DNA of 64,000 bases from Enterobacter dykesii (GCF_008364625.2 NZ_CP126604.1:1364001-1428000); one strand, 5' to 3'. Counted from the stretch's first letter, positions 54,645 to 64,000 are shown. Made by a program: numbers and translations. Notes: a model not told the origin generated them from the sequence alone.

Positions 54645-56218
54645 TATGAATGCTTCTCCTGCGCGGTGGGGGCCGCAGATATATTTGCGGACTGAATAAG
54701 TACGCTTGGCGTTGTCCTGGCTTCACGCATTAACTGCATCAATGTATCTTCACCTGCAATCCCGTCCACATGTAGATGCATTTTCTGCTGAAACTCGCGG
54801 GTACGCTGCATCAGTTCGGCGGTCCACACCTTTGCGTGGGTTTCGGGCAGATTCAGTGCCAGGCTAAGCTGCCGATCCATCCAGCCCAGATCTTTGACGC
54901 TGCTTTCGGCGCTCACGGCATCTTTCCCCTGCGGCGTAAGGCGGTGCAATTGGGTGTAATTGCCCGTTGCATGCTGGTTAAACCAGCTGCGGCTCACCTG
55001 CCAGGTGCGATTATTCATCAGCAGATCCAGCGATTTATCATCTACTCTGGCCACCACGGCATAGTTCAGGTGATCGCCGGTTTTGATCTCGCCGATCCAC
55101 GGGTACCCCTCTTTGGCCAGCTCCTCGACCGGCGCGCTGCCCTCCTTACACATCAGGTTGACCCGCCCGGCATTCTGGCAGTTTGCCTCTTCCATGGTGG
55201 CGTCATAACCCCACATGGTATAGAGCTGATGCATCGCATCGGGCTTATTCACCACTTCATTATCAATAACCGGCACCGCTGGGGCGTCGGTTTTTGGCGC
55301 CTGCGGTTTCCAGCTCGCCATTACGGGCAGCTCTACCGGCAGTCTGGCGGTAAGGGTGGGCATGAATGTCCAGCCGCAGGCGGCAAACAGTACAGAGGCA
55401 AAAAGACCCATAACGGCAAGGCGTTTGCCCTTCGGTTTCGCCGGCAGAACTTCTCCGGCGGCGAGGCGCAGATGGCGCGGCGATACCTGCGCTGAACGCT
55501 CGGTCCAGGCGGCTAGCATCGCAAGGTGCGCCAGCTCGTTGAGTTTGCCAGCCTGTCCTTTGGTCAGAACGTGCATCTTGCGCATGCGGGCCCGGGTGAA
55601 CGGCGTCGCGTCGCTGCCATGCGCTTCACACTGGGCCTGAACATAGCTCAGGGACTCGCGGCAGGTGAGGGGCCGGAGCGTGTGATGCGTATGAAGAGAT
55701 TCACGCAACCCGGACTGCAGGAGGGGGGCTTCCTGGTCGGCCGATCCCATCAGCACAACCGACAGAGGCACATCCAGCTCCTGCGCGCGGGTTAACAGCA
55801 TGGACAGTGCGTCATGGCAATTCGCTTTCATCGACTGAATATGCGAAATGACCAGCACTTTACGCGTGGTTTTGCGGGACAACATCTCGTCCTGCCACTG
55901 GCGCAGCACAGCATCAATCGCCTGGATCCGGGTTTTGCTCTCATTGGTGGTGGTGTTGAGTTTATAGAGCAGGCCGCTGGCGCTGAGTTTCGGGAAGGCG
56001 TTAATGGCGAGCAGCGTGCCGTCATGCTTTTTCAGCGCATCGCAAAACTGCGAGGCAAGATAGCTGTCGTCGCTAAAGAGCGCGGTGACGCCTGTTGTCT
56101 GGCACTTCTCTTTCAGCAAACCGAACACATCCTGATGATACGGAACAAAAAAATCACCTGGCATCCGGGTGATAGCCCGGAAAGGCTGGGTAGCGAAATT
56201 AAAATGGCGCATATACAT
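54644..56218 (-). CDS. gspA: GspA, type II secretion accessory protein with lost ATPase motifs
   Basis: 524-residue GspA/ExeA homologue: an N-terminal AAA-like domain (about 1-265), a membrane span (about 272-290, RLAVMGLFASVLFAACGWTF), and a periplasmic part ending in a peptidoglycan-binding domain (about 440-505, QKMHLHVDGIAGEDTLMQLM). Family members normally carry a Walker A GxxGxGKT; here the equivalent place reads GVTALFSDDSYLASQF, with no glycine loop or lysine, and the Walker B place reads KVLVISHIQSM without DE. So it probably cannot hydrolyse ATP. Start 56218, with ATG at 56212 as alternative. Divergent from gspC. Confidence 0.85.
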   Translation of the reverse strand: MYMRHFNFATQPFRAITRMPGDFFVPYHQDVFGLLKEKCQTTGVTALFSDDSYLASQFCDALKKHDGTLLAINAFPKLSASGLLYKLNTTTNESKTRIQAIDAVLRQWQDEMLSRKTTRKVLVISHIQSMKANCHDALSMLLTRAQELDVPLSVVLMGSADQEAPLLQSGLRESLHTHHTLRPLTCRESLSYVQAQCEAHGSDATPFTRARMRKMHVLTKGQAGKLNELAHLAMLAAWTERSAQVSPRHLRLAAGEVLPAKPKGKRLAVMGLFASVLFAACGWTFMPTLTARLPVELPVMASWKPQAPKTDAPAVPVIDNEVVNKPDAMHQLYTMWGYDATMEEANCQNAGRVNLMCKEGSAPVEELAKEGYPWIGEIKTGDHLNYAVVARVDDKSLDLLMNNRTWQVSRSWFNQHATGNYTQLHRLTPQGKDAVSAESSVKDLGWMDRQLSLALNLPETHAKVWTAELMQRTREFQQKMHLHVDGIAGEDTLMQLMREARTTPSVLIQSANISAAPTAQEKHS

Positions 56219-56475
56219 AGCGTATTACCGTCTCTTTTATTCATAACAAGGAGCCGGAAAAGTAAAGGATACAGGCGGAAGGGGCAATTTGAATGGAGGG
56301 TAAAAATACTCGGTCTGCGCTTCTATCATAGGTTTATTTAGCGATCAATCTTTTTCTAAATTATTGTTAGCGGAAGTGTTAGTGGGCGGGAGCGAGGAAA
56401 CACATTAGCATTTTCACCACTCACTCATACAGCCCTGTGCTGTGAATTACTGACTGGCAGAAAGGCTCGTTAAAA

Positions 56476-57249
56476 ATGCGGATGTCATTTGTTGCTCAAT
56501 TGATTATGCCCTGCGTCATGTTTGTGCTGCTTATTTTCTGCGGCCAGCAAGGGTATATGGTTTATAAAGATTATAAGAAAGTGACGAACAGGTTGTCTGA
56601 TTCAAAAAAGAATACGCAAAAAAAAAGTCACGATGAAACCCAGTTTGTACTTTTTACGCCGGCGGTGATGCCTGCGAAACAGCCAGCGGCGGTGAAAAAG
56701 CCGCTTAGTGCGGAAATCGAAGGTATTCTCAGCAGCGATGAAGCCTGGCTGTCCTTTGCGGTGATAAAAACCCCCACCGGACAAAAGAGCTATCGCGAGG
56801 GCGAAATGCTCGCCGGTTTTGACAATGCCTATATTGCCGAAATTCATGCCGATAATGTGGTGGTGAATTATGAAGGCGCACCGCAGGTTATTTCACTTAA
56901 CAAGCCAGACTATTTCAAAGGCGGCGTGGATAGCGCCCCGGTAACCAAATCGAAGAAAGATGCAGGGTTGGATAATCTGCATCTGGATGATTATCTGGTG
57001 TTAAAACCGCTAATCGAAAAAGGCCAGCTGGAAGGCTACAACATTAATCCACGCAATGCGTCGTCTTTCTACAGCCATGCTGGCCTGGAAAAAGGGGATG
57101 TGGTGGTAAAAGTTGACGATGTGGATATGACTAAAGAGGCGCAGGCAAAAGAGATCGTTGCCCGCTGGTCAAAAATGAAAGAAGCGGATGTCATTATTCG
57201 GCGTCACGCTCACCTTGAAAATATTCGGGTCAATGTTCTAAACAATTAA
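56476..57249 (+). CDS. gspC: GspC, type II secretion inner-membrane clamp protein
   Basis: 257-residue bitopic inner-membrane protein. One N-terminal span (about 7-24, AQLIMPCVMFVLLIFCGQQG), a linker, the periplasmic homology region (about 75-150) that touches the secretin N0 domain, and a C-terminal PDZ-like domain (about 175-257, INPRNASSFYSHAGLEKGDVV). It links GspD to the inner-membrane platform. First gene of the main gsp operon, 14 bp before gspD; the 257-bp gap to gspA holds the divergent promoters. Confidence 0.9.
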   Translation: MRMSFVAQLIMPCVMFVLLIFCGQQGYMVYKDYKKVTNRLSDSKKNTQKKSHDETQFVLFTPAVMPAKQPAAVKKPLSAEIEGILSSDEAWLSFAVIKTPTGQKSYREGEMLAGFDNAYIAEIHADNVVVNYEGAPQVISLNKPDYFKGGVDSAPVTKSKKDAGLDNLHLDDYLVLKPLIEKGQLEGYNINPRNASSFYSHAGLEKGDVVVKVDDVDMTKEAQAKEIVARWSKMKEADVIIRRHAHLENIRVNVLNN

Positions 57250-57262
57250 TAAGTGTACAGAC

Positions 57263-59188
57263 ATGAAGAAATTTCCATGGGCGTGCGTAGCGCTGACCGC
57301 ATTGTCGTTATATTCAGGTTCGCTGTTCGCGGCGAACTTTAGCGCCAGTTTTAAAAATACCGATGTCCGCGAATTTATCGATACCGTTGGGCGTAACCTC
57401 AATAAAACCATTCTGGTCGATCCTTCCGTTCAGGGAACGGTGTCGGTCCGCACCTACAACGTACTGACGGAAGATGAATATTACCAGTTCTTCCTGAGCG
57501 TGCTGGATCTCTATGGTCTGTCGGTGATCCCGATGGATAACGGGATGGTGAAAGTCGTGCGCTCTTCGGTGGCCCGCATGTCGGGCGCACCGATTGCCGA
57601 CAGCAAAAACCCTGGCAAAGGCGACGAAATCATCACCCGCGTGGTGCGGATGGAGAACGTCCCGGTACGTGAGCTGGCCCCCCTGTTGCGTCAGCTGAAC
57701 GACGCCTCCGGCATCGGCAACGTGGTCCATTTTGAGCCGTCAAACGTGCTGCTGTTAACCGGCAAAGCCTCGGTGGTTAACCGCCTGGTGGATCTGGTGC
57801 AGCGTGTGGATCAAAGCGGCGTCCAGCGCCGTGAAATCGTGCCACTGCGTTTTGCCTCGGCCAAAGAGCTTTCTGACATGTTGAACAACCTCAACAACGA
57901 AGAGCAGAAAGGGCAAAACGCCCCGCAGCTGGCGACCAAAGTGGTCGCCGACGATGAAACCAACAGCCTGGTGATCAGCGGCAGCCCGGACGCGCGTCAG
58001 CGCACCCGAATGCTGATCTCCCAGCTCGATCGCGAGCAGAACAACGAGGGCAACACCCGCGTCTTCTACCTGAAATACGCCAACGCCAGCAAAGTGGTGC
58101 CGGTGCTGACGGGCATCGGCGAGCAGCTAAAAGATAAAGCGGGTGGCGGCAAGAGCAAAGCCGCGCCGATGGCAGGCGATTTGAATATTACCGCCGACGA
58201 GTCTACCAATTCTCTGGTGATCACCGCCCAGCCAAACGTCATGAATTCACTGGAAAAAGTGATCGACAAGCTGGATATCCGCCGTCCGCAGGTGCTGGTG
58301 GAGGCGATCATCGCCGAAGTTCAGGACGGTAACGGTCTGGATCTGGGCGTGCAGTGGACCGGTAAACACGGTGGGGTTCAGTTTGGTTCGACCGGCCTGC
58401 CGATCAGCCAGATCAAGAAGTCAAAAGTCATTGGCAGCTATACGGGCCTGGCGACCGGTTTCTTTAACGGCGACTTTGGCGCGCTGATGACGGCGCTGTC
58501 CACTAACGGCAAAAACGACATTCTGTCGACACCGAGCGTGGTGACGCTGGATAACAAAGAGGCGTCGTTCAACGTCGGGCAGGATGTTCCGGTCCTCTCC
58601 GGTTCACAGACCACCAGCGGCGATAACGTCTTCAACTCTGTTGAGCGTAAGACCGTCGGTACCAAGCTTAAAATCGTTCCGCAAATCAACGACGGCGACA
58701 TGATCCACCTGAAGATTGAGCAGGAGGTCTCCAGCGTCGACAACAGCGCGACGGAAGACGCCAGCCTCGGCCCAACCTTTAACACGCGCACCATCAACAA
58801 CGAAGTGATGGTCCACAGCGGGCAGACGGTGGTGCTGGGGGGATTGATGGAAAACGCCACCAAACAGTCGGTCTCGAAAGTCCCGCTGCTGGGCGATATT
58901 CCGGTAGTGGGTCAGCTGTTCCGCTATACCTCCCAGGACAGCGCCAAACGTAACCTGATGGTGTTTATCCACACCACCGTACTGCGCGACGACGACAACT
59001 ACGGCGCGGTGTCGGAAGAGAAATATGAACAGATCCAGGCGCGTCAGCAGCAGCGTATGGAAGAGCACAAGCTGGGCATCGTAGAGAATGCTGATTCACC
59101 GATGCTGCCAGCCTATCCGTCCCAGAACCACGCCGCGCCGGTGAGCGCCAGTGCGCCGGTGTCGTCCCGCAACCCGTTTAAAGAGTAA
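57263..59188 (+). CDS. gspD: GspD, type II secretion secretin
   Basis: 641-residue outer-membrane secretin that forms the exit channel. The signal peptide ends at LYSGSLFAANF. Periplasmic N0-N3 domains cover about residues 27-330, then the secretin barrel with VPVLSGSQTTSGDNVFNSVE and VPLLGDIPVVGQLFRYTS, and a short C-terminal S-like tail. It belongs to the Klebsiella/Vibrio-type secretins judged by length and the 'AANFSASFKNTDVREFIDTV' N0 start. No pilotin (gspS) gene is in view. Confidence 0.96.
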   Translation: MKKFPWACVALTALSLYSGSLFAANFSASFKNTDVREFIDTVGRNLNKTILVDPSVQGTVSVRTYNVLTEDEYYQFFLSVLDLYGLSVIPMDNGMVKVVRSSVARMSGAPIADSKNPGKGDEIITRVVRMENVPVRELAPLLRQLNDASGIGNVVHFEPSNVLLLTGKASVVNRLVDLVQRVDQSGVQRREIVPLRFASAKELSDMLNNLNNEEQKGQNAPQLATKVVADDETNSLVISGSPDARQRTRMLISQLDREQNNEGNTRVFYLKYANASKVVPVLTGIGEQLKDKAGGGKSKAAPMAGDLNITADESTNSLVITAQPNVMNSLEKVIDKLDIRRPQVLVEAIIAEVQDGNGLDLGVQWTGKHGGVQFGSTGLPISQIKKSKVIGSYTGLATGFFNGDFGALMTALSTNGKNDILSTPSVVTLDNKEASFNVGQDVPVLSGSQTTSGDNVFNSVERKTVGTKLKIVPQINDGDMIHLKIEQEVSSVDNSATEDASLGPTFNTRTINNEVMVHSGQTVVLGGLMENATKQSVSKVPLLGDIPVVGQLFRYTSQDSAKRNLMVFIHTTVLRDDDNYGAVSEEKYEQIQARQQQRMEEHKLGIVENADSPMLPAYPSQNHAAPVSASAPVSSRNPFKE

Positions 59189-59200
59189 GGCGGAGGCGAT

Positions 59201-60679
59201 ATGACCGAGATGAGTAATACGCTCTGTACCAGCGCCTGGGCGAAAGAGAACGGGGTCCTGTTCTATAACAATGAGGTTTATATCCGCGACGATGCGCAGG
59301 CGTATGCCCTGCTGGAGATGCGCCGCGTGCTGGGGCGCTCCTATGCCCCGACGATCCTGACGGCGGACGCGTTTGACGAACTGCTGACCAATATCTGGCA
59401 GCAGAACAGCGGCGTCTCGCAGCAGCTGGTGGACGACATGGACGCCGATATTGACCTGATGGCGTTAACCGAGGAGATCCCGGACAACGAAGATCTGCTC
59501 GATAACGACGAGAACTCGCCGGTGATCCGCCTGATCAACGCCATTATGGGCGAAGCGGTGAAGGAGGGGGCCTCCGATATTCATATCGAGACCTTCGAGC
59601 GCACCCTGAGCATTCGTTTTCGCGTTGACGGCGTGCTGCGTCCGGTGCTGCAGCCGGCGCGCAAGCTCGCGCCGCTGCTGGTGTCGCGTATCAAAGTGAT
59701 GTCCAAACTGGACATCGCCGAAAAACGTCTCCCCCAGGACGGCCGTATCTCCCTGCGCATTGGCCGCAAGGCCATCGACGTGCGTGTCTCTACCATTCCT
59801 TCCCAGTATGGCGAGCGGGTGGTAATGCGTTTGCTGGACAAGAGCAACCTTAAGCCGGACATCAACAAGCTCGGTCTGATTGACGAAGAGCTGGTGAAGT
59901 TAAAGGGACTGATTGAACGTCCGCACGGCATCATCCTGGTGACCGGCCCGACCGGTTCGGGGAAAAGTACCACCCTGTACGCGCTGCTGTCGGCGCTTAA
60001 CGGTCATGAACGCAACATTCTGACCGTGGAAGATCCGATCGAGTATGAACTGGAAGGGGTAGGGCAGACCCAGGTCAACCCGCGCGTGGACATGACCTTT
60101 GCGCGCGGACTGCGCGCCATTCTGCGCCAGGACCCGGACGTGGTGATGATCGGGGAAATTCGTGACGGTGAAACCGCGCAAATCGCAGTACAGGCATCGC
60201 TCACCGGTCACCTGGTGATGTCCACGCTGCACACCAACAGTGCGGCGGGCGCCATTACCCGTCTGCGCGATATGGGGCTGGAGTCATTTTTAATTGGTTC
60301 GTCGCTGCTTGGCGTCATTGCCCAGCGTCTGGTGCGTCGGCTGTGTCCGCACTGCCGCACGACCAGTCCGCTGGATGACAATGAGAAAGCGCTGTTCACC
60401 TTTATGGAAACGCCGCCGAAAGCGATTTATCGCGCCGCGGGCTGTGAACAGTGTCGCCAGAGCGGCTACCAGGGACGCGCAGGCATCCACGAATTTCTGG
60501 TAGTCGACAGCGCCATGCGCCGAGCGATCCATGAAGACAAAGATGAGATGTCCATCGAAACGCAGCTTTTCAAAGAGGCCTACAGCCTGCGTGAAAACGG
60601 TCTGCTGAAGGTGATCTCCGGCGTGACCTCGCTGGAAGAGGTGATGCGTGTCACCGCCGAGCGCGGGGGGGATGCGTAA
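59201..60679 (+). CDS. gspE: GspE, type II secretion ATPase
   Basis: 492-residue hexameric cytoplasmic ATPase that powers pseudopilus assembly. Walker A is GPTGSGKS (249-256), Asp box and Walker B follow in [15 protein letters not shown], the His box in [11 protein letters not shown], and the zinc-binding CPHC...CEQC pair lies at about residues 384-424. All active-site parts are intact. It ends overlapping gspF (ATG inside GCGTAATGG). Confidence 0.97.
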   Translation: MTEMSNTLCTSAWAKENGVLFYNNEVYIRDDAQAYALLEMRRVLGRSYAPTILTADAFDELLTNIWQQNSGVSQQLVDDMDADIDLMALTEEIPDNEDLLDNDENSPVIRLINAIMGEAVKEGASDIHIETFERTLSIRFRVDGVLRPVLQPARKLAPLLVSRIKVMSKLDIAEKRLPQDGRISLRIGRKAIDVRVSTIPSQYGERVVMRLLDKSNLKPDINKLGLIDEELVKLKGLIERPHGIILVTGPTGSGKSTTLYALLSALNGHERNILTVEDPIEYELEGVGQTQVNPRVDMTFARGLRAILRQDPDVVMIGEIRDGETAQIAVQASLTGHLVMSTLHTNSAAGAITRLRDMGLESFLIGSSLLGVIAQRLVRRLCPHCRTTSPLDDNEKALFTFMETPPKAIYRAAGCEQCRQSGYQGRAGIHEFLVVDSAMRRAIHEDKDEMSIETQLFKEAYSLRENGLLKVISGVTSLEEVMRVTAERGGDA

Positions 60680-61887
60680 TGGCCTGGTATGCATGGTCCG
60701 CGACGGACGTCGCGGGGAAAACCCAGCGCGGCACCCTGCAGGCCGAAGGGCCAAAGCAGGTGCGCCAGATGCTGCGCGAACAGAAGCTGATGCCGGTGAA
60801 CATTGCGCCGACCAGCGATCCGGCGGCGGGAAAAAACGCCCGTAAAGGGGCAAAACTGTCGATTCCGGTGCTGTCGATGTTTACCCGACAGCTCGCGACG
60901 CTGGTCAATGCCGCGCTGCCGCTGGAGAGTGCGCTGAAGGCAATTGCGAAGCAGACGGAAGATAAAACCCTGGCGGCGATGGTGACCGAGGTCCGCGACA
61001 AGATTGTGGAAGGTCACACGCTGTTCGACGCCTTCAGCCAGTTTCCGCGCAGCTTCGACAAGCTCTACTGCACCCTGGTGATGGCCGGTGAAAAGACCGG
61101 CCATCTCGGCGGCGTGCTGGAAAAGCTCGCCGAGTACAACGAGCAGCGCCAGAAGATGAAAAGCAAGCTCACCCAGGCGATGGTCTACCCCATCACCCTG
61201 ACGGTAGTGGCGATCGCTGTGATCTCCATTCTGCTGGTCGCCGTGGTGCCTCAGGTCATCGACCAGTTCACCCACATGAAACAAGAGTTGCCGGTGACCA
61301 CCCGCACGCTGATTGCGGTGAGCGACTTTTTACAGGCCTGGGGCATCGTTATCGCCGGCGGCCTGTTCGGGGCGTCGGCGAGCTTTAAATTTTGGATAAA
61401 AAAAGAAAAGAACCGATTTGTTTATCATCGGTGGCTGTTGCTAAATTCGCCGCTGAAAAAACTGGTCTGCGCCATCAACAGCGCGCGCTACATCCGCACG
61501 CTGAGTATTTTGCAGGCCAGCAGCGTTCCGCTGCTTGAAGGGATGTACATCGCGATGGACGGGATTGAAAACCTCTATGCCCGGCAGGTGCTTGAGCAGG
61601 CGGCGGACACCGTGCGCCAGGGGGCATCCCTCTACAACGCGCTGGAACAGGCGAGAATTTTCCCACCCACCATGCTCTACATGGTGGCGTCCGGGGAGGA
61701 GAGCGGCGAGCTGGGCTCGTTGATGGATCGTGCGGCGGAAAACCAGGAATCTGCATTACAGCATCGAATTACGTTAACGCTGTCGGTATTTGAGCCGGCA
61801 CTGGTAGTAACTATGGCGACCGTTGTTTTATTTATCGTCCTTTCAATATTACAACCGCTTCTTCAACTTAATAATATGGTGGGTTAA
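60679..61887 (+). CDS. gspF: GspF, type II secretion platform protein
   Basis: 402-residue polytopic inner-membrane protein with two cytoplasmic T2SSF domains (about 70-195 and 275-400) and three spans. Repeated motifs are FTRQLATLVNAALPLESALK and YIRTLSILQASSVPLLEGMY. It connects the ATPase GspE to the growing pseudopilus. Starts one base into the gspE stop; followed 2 bp later by gspG. Confidence 0.96.
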   Translation: MAWYAWSATDVAGKTQRGTLQAEGPKQVRQMLREQKLMPVNIAPTSDPAAGKNARKGAKLSIPVLSMFTRQLATLVNAALPLESALKAIAKQTEDKTLAAMVTEVRDKIVEGHTLFDAFSQFPRSFDKLYCTLVMAGEKTGHLGGVLEKLAEYNEQRQKMKSKLTQAMVYPITLTVVAIAVISILLVAVVPQVIDQFTHMKQELPVTTRTLIAVSDFLQAWGIVIAGGLFGASASFKFWIKKEKNRFVYHRWLLLNSPLKKLVCAINSARYIRTLSILQASSVPLLEGMYIAMDGIENLYARQVLEQAADTVRQGASLYNALEQARIFPPTMLYMVASGEESGELGSLMDRAAENQESALQHRITLTLSVFEPALVVTMATVVLFIVLSILQPLLQLNNMVG

Positions 61888-61889
61888 TC

Positions 61890-62339
61890 ATGTCAGTTAA
61901 AAAAAATAGCCTGAAGCGTCAGGCGGGTTTTACGCTGCTCGAATTAATGGTAGTGATCGTTATTCTCGGTGTGCTGGCCAGTATGGTTGTGCCTAATTTA
62001 ATGGGCAATAAAGAAAAAGCCGATATTCAGAAAGCGACCAGCGATATTGTGGCGCTGGAAGGTTCGCTGGATATGTACAAACTCGACAACCATCGCTATC
62101 CGACCACCGAGCAGGGGCTGCAGGCGCTGGTGACCAAACCTGAAATTGCGCCTATTCCAAAAGGCTACCGTGACGACGGCTATATTCGTCGCCTGCCGCA
62201 GGACCCGTGGGGCAATGACTATATTATGGTCAGCCCGGGTGAGCATGGCGCTGTTGATATTTTCTCAGCCGGTCCGGATGCAGAAGCGAATACTGCCGAC
62301 GATATCAGCAACTGGTCTTTTGATAAAAAAGATAAGTAA
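61890..62339 (+). CDS. gspG: GspG, major pseudopilin
   Basis: 149-residue prepilin. The peptidase site is QAG/FTLLELMVVIVILGVLA, so mature residue 1 is Phe and Glu5 is present. The soluble domain has the GspG signature YPTTEQGLQALVTKPE and a calcium-binding C-terminus near SAGPDAEANTADDISNW. Main subunit of the secretion piston. The prepilin peptidase gene (gspO) is not in this window. Confidence 0.97.
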   Translation: MSVKKNSLKRQAGFTLLELMVVIVILGVLASMVVPNLMGNKEKADIQKATSDIVALEGSLDMYKLDNHRYPTTEQGLQALVTKPEIAPIPKGYRDDGYIRRLPQDPWGNDYIMVSPGEHGAVDIFSAGPDAEANTADDISNWSFDKKDK

Positions 62340-62824
62340 TGAATAAGCAACGTGGATTTACCCTGCTGGAAATTATCGTGGCGCTGGTGATATTCGCCCT
62401 GAGCGCCATGATGGTGGTCACCACGATTCCATCACGCAGCGGCGCAGATACATTTGGTCAGCAGCTAAAATCCCTCGTTGAATATGGTTCTGACCGTGCG
62501 GTAATGGACGGAAATATTGTCGGGCTGGTGATGACCTCGTCAGAATTTGAACTGGTTACGCAGGTTGGCAATAGCGGCGAACGCCATTGGGCACCGCTCA
62601 AGGCGGGACGAATCGCCACCCGCGGTGAGTTTCCTGAGGAGATGCATGTCTCCCTCTCATCGCGAACGCTGGCAGCCACGCTGGACGATGAACCGCAAAT
62701 CCTTTTTTTGCCGGACGGCGAGCTTAGCCGCTTTACGCTCAGCCTTGAAAGCCTGGATAAAAAGCAGCGCTTTCACGTGACGTCACAGGGCTCTGTTCCC
62801 GTGATGGTGGAAAACGATGACTAA
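62339..62824 (+). CDS. gspH: GspH, minor pseudopilin
   Basis: 161-residue prepilin with cleavage site QRG/FTLLEIIVALVIFALSA. The globular beta domain contains LVMTSSEFELVTQVG and ends in SLDKKQRFHVTSQG. Its start overlaps the gspG stop by one base, and its end overlaps gspI by 8 bp. Confidence 0.95.
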   Translation: MNKQRGFTLLEIIVALVIFALSAMMVVTTIPSRSGADTFGQQLKSLVEYGSDRAVMDGNIVGLVMTSSEFELVTQVGNSGERHWAPLKAGRIATRGEFPEEMHVSLSSRTLAATLDDEPQILFLPDGELSRFTLSLESLDKKQRFHVTSQGSVPVMVENDD

Positions 62825-63200
62825 ACGCAAGACCAAAGAGCAGGGGATGACCCTGCTGGAAGTGATGGTGGCGCTGGTGATTTTCTCCACCGCGGCGCTG
62901 GCGCTGATGAACTCCGTCACCCTGAACGTGCGCTTTACCCACAGCCTGTCGGAAACGCTGCAGGCCGGCTGGGTGGCGGAAAATCAGCTGGCGCAAGCGC
63001 AGCTGGCTCAGACCGATTTCCCGGACGCCGAGCAGGTGGGCACCGAAACCATGGGCGGACAAACCTGGACCTGGCATATCCAGCGGGTGAAAACCGCCGA
63101 AAATACCTTTGCCGATGAGGTACGGGTTTACAGCGAAGCAAGTGATGCGCAACCGGTGGTGGCGCTTCAGCTCGCCGAACCGGAGGTGGCTCGTGAGTAA
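62817..63200 (+). CDS. gspI: GspI, minor pseudopilin
   Basis: 127-residue prepilin with cleavage site EQG/MTLLEVMVALVIFSTAA; mature residue 1 is Met rather than Phe, as in other GspI proteins. The GspI core WVAENQLAQAQL is present. It nucleates the GspIJK tip complex. The GGGGATG-type start lies in the end of gspH. Confidence 0.95.
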   Translation: MTKRKTKEQGMTLLEVMVALVIFSTAALALMNSVTLNVRFTHSLSETLQAGWVAENQLAQAQLAQTDFPDAEQVGTETMGGQTWTWHIQRVKTAENTFADEVRVYSEASDAQPVVALQLAEPEVARE

Positions 63201-63873
63201 GGTGCAGCGTCAGCAGGGATTTACCCTGCTGGAAATTATGATTGCGCTGGCCATCTTCGCGGTGATCGCCATTCTCGCCTGGCAAATTCTCGACGGGGCG
63301 ATGCGCACCTCGACGGCCAGCGACGAGGCGGCGACGAAGGTGACGGCGCTTCAGCGCACGTACAACCTGCTCTCGCGTGACTTTTATCAGCTGCAGGCTC
63401 GCGCGCCGCGCAACAGCGGCGAGGTGTTCGTTCAGCAGCAGAATGGTCTGGAACTGACAACCCTGAACGGCATCAGCGGTCAGGTGCAGCTGGAGCGGGT
63501 GCGCTGGACGTTAAAGGACAAACGCCTGTGGCGCAACGTCTGGGTTGCTATCGACGGTCCCGCGAGCGCGCAGCCGGAAGAAGTGCCGATTCTGAACGAT
63601 GTGAAAGCGATGACATGGCGCTTCTGGCACGAAGGCTGGCAGGAAAAATGGACCGACATCGGCCATCAGCCTGACGGCGTTGAGCTGAATCTGACCATGG
63701 AAAACGGCGAAACCTGGCGCTGGGTTTTTATCACTCCCGGCGATATGCCTGAGATCCAGACCGCGCCAAAAGAGACGAATGCGGACCCGGCGCAGCCTGC
63801 AGCGGAGAATGCGGCCCAGCCCGTAACAACCCCGCAGCCCGATACGGTAGTCGATCCAGGAGTGAGTTCATGA
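63193..63873 (+). CDS. gspJ: GspJ, minor pseudopilin
   Basis: 226-residue prepilin with cleavage site QQG/FTLLEIMIALAIFAVIA. The start is the GTG at 63193 (VSKVQRQQGFTLLE), preceded by GGAGG at 63182-63186 and overlapping the gspI stop by 8 bp; the longer frame from 63109 lies inside gspI. An Ala/Pro-rich tail (DPAQPAAENAAQPVTTPQ) is longer than usual. Confidence 0.94.
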   Translation: MSKVQRQQGFTLLEIMIALAIFAVIAILAWQILDGAMRTSTASDEAATKVTALQRTYNLLSRDFYQLQARAPRNSGEVFVQQQNGLELTTLNGISGQVQLERVRWTLKDKRLWRNVWVAIDGPASAQPEEVPILNDVKAMTWRFWHEGWQEKWTDIGHQPDGVELNLTMENGETWRWVFITPGDMPEIQTAPKETNADPAQPAAENAAQPVTTPQPDTVVDPGVSS

Positions 63874-64000
63874 GCGGCAAAACAGCGCGAAAAGAGCGTG
63901 GCGTGGCGCTGCTGGTGGTGCTGATCCTGCTGGTGATGATGTCCGTCCTGGCGGCGAAAATCAGTCAGCAGTTCTGCCGCCACCTGCAAAAAACGCATTA
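63870..64000 (+). CDS. gspK: GspK, minor pseudopilin (N-terminal fragment, cut by window edge)
   Basis: First 43 codons only. The N-terminus ERG/VALLVVLILLVMMSVLAA is the GspK prepilin motif; GspK lacks the Glu5 of other pseudopilins, as here. ATG at 63870 overlaps the gspJ stop (ATGA). The rest of the gene and probably gspL-O lie beyond the window. Confidence 0.92.
   Translation, partial: MSGKTARKERGVALLVVLILLVMMSVLAAKISQQFCRHLQKTH

Noticed and set aside
1..64000. tRNA genes, CRISPR arrays, prophage genes, insertion sequences, toxin-antitoxin pairs
   Set aside because: None seen: no cloverleaf sequences, no regularly spaced repeats and no transposase or integrase frames.

Overview
The window is a chromosomal segment of a gamma-proteobacterium of the Enterobacteriaceae, most likely Enterobacter (cloacae complex) or a close relative. 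From ybiU to amiD the gene order is almost exactly that of the E. coli K-12 ybiU-amiD region, with products of near-identical length, in GC-rich enterobacterial codon usage. The order is broken by a few accessory insertions and followed by a type II secretion locus. I see no tRNA, rRNA, CRISPR array, prophage, transposase or plasmid function.

Layout. 1-4.9 kb: an accessory sugar unit (family 31 glycosidase cut by the window edge, MFS permease, divergent LacI-type regulator). 4.9-11.3 kb: ybiU, ybiV, the glycyl-radical pair ybiY-ybiW and fsaA; three of these transcription units share the same 16-bp palindrome. 11.4-14.5 kb: moeBA (molybdenum cofactor) and iaaA. 14.5-19.8 kb: gsiABCD glutathione importer, behind iaaA. 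19.9-25.9 kb: rimO, bssR, yliI, gstB, dacC, deoR. 26-27.3 kb: ybjG preceded by an extra PAP2 phosphatase, apparently one operon behind a PhoP-box-like promoter. 27.5-31.5 kb: mdfA, ybjI, ybjJ, rcdA, with a 24-bp perfect operator between ybjJ and rcdA. 31.5-33.6 kb: an inserted arsRBC operon. 33.7-38.9 kb: the small RNA RybB with a sigma-E type promoter, then ybjL, ybjM, grxA, nfsA, rimK, ybjN (ybjC is missing). 39.2-45.1 kb: potFGHI putrescine importer, ybjO, rlmC. 45.2-47.3 kb: an inserted two-component system. 47.4-51.2 kb: artJ and artPIQM arginine importer. 51.4-53.2 kb: ybjP, ybjQ, amiD. 53.4 kb to the end: an IprA-like winged-helix regulator, divergent gspAB, and gspC to gspK (gspK cut by the window edge).

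How the genes work together. Three complete ABC importers (glutathione, putrescine, arginine) supply nitrogen and sulfur compounds; the gsi operon begins with the isoaspartyl peptidase iaaA. YbiY activates YbiW, and a good FNR-like box in front of ybiY fits their oxygen sensitivity. The gsp genes form the export machine of a type II secretion system: secretin GspD, ATPase GspE, platform GspF, pseudopilins GspG-K, with accessory GspA and GspB transcribed away from it.

The most interesting leads are the shared ybi operator, the PhoP-like promoter of the PAP2 pair, a GspA that has lost its ATPase motifs, and the unassigned two-component system. Nothing in the window amounts to a wholly new kind of system on sequence alone.
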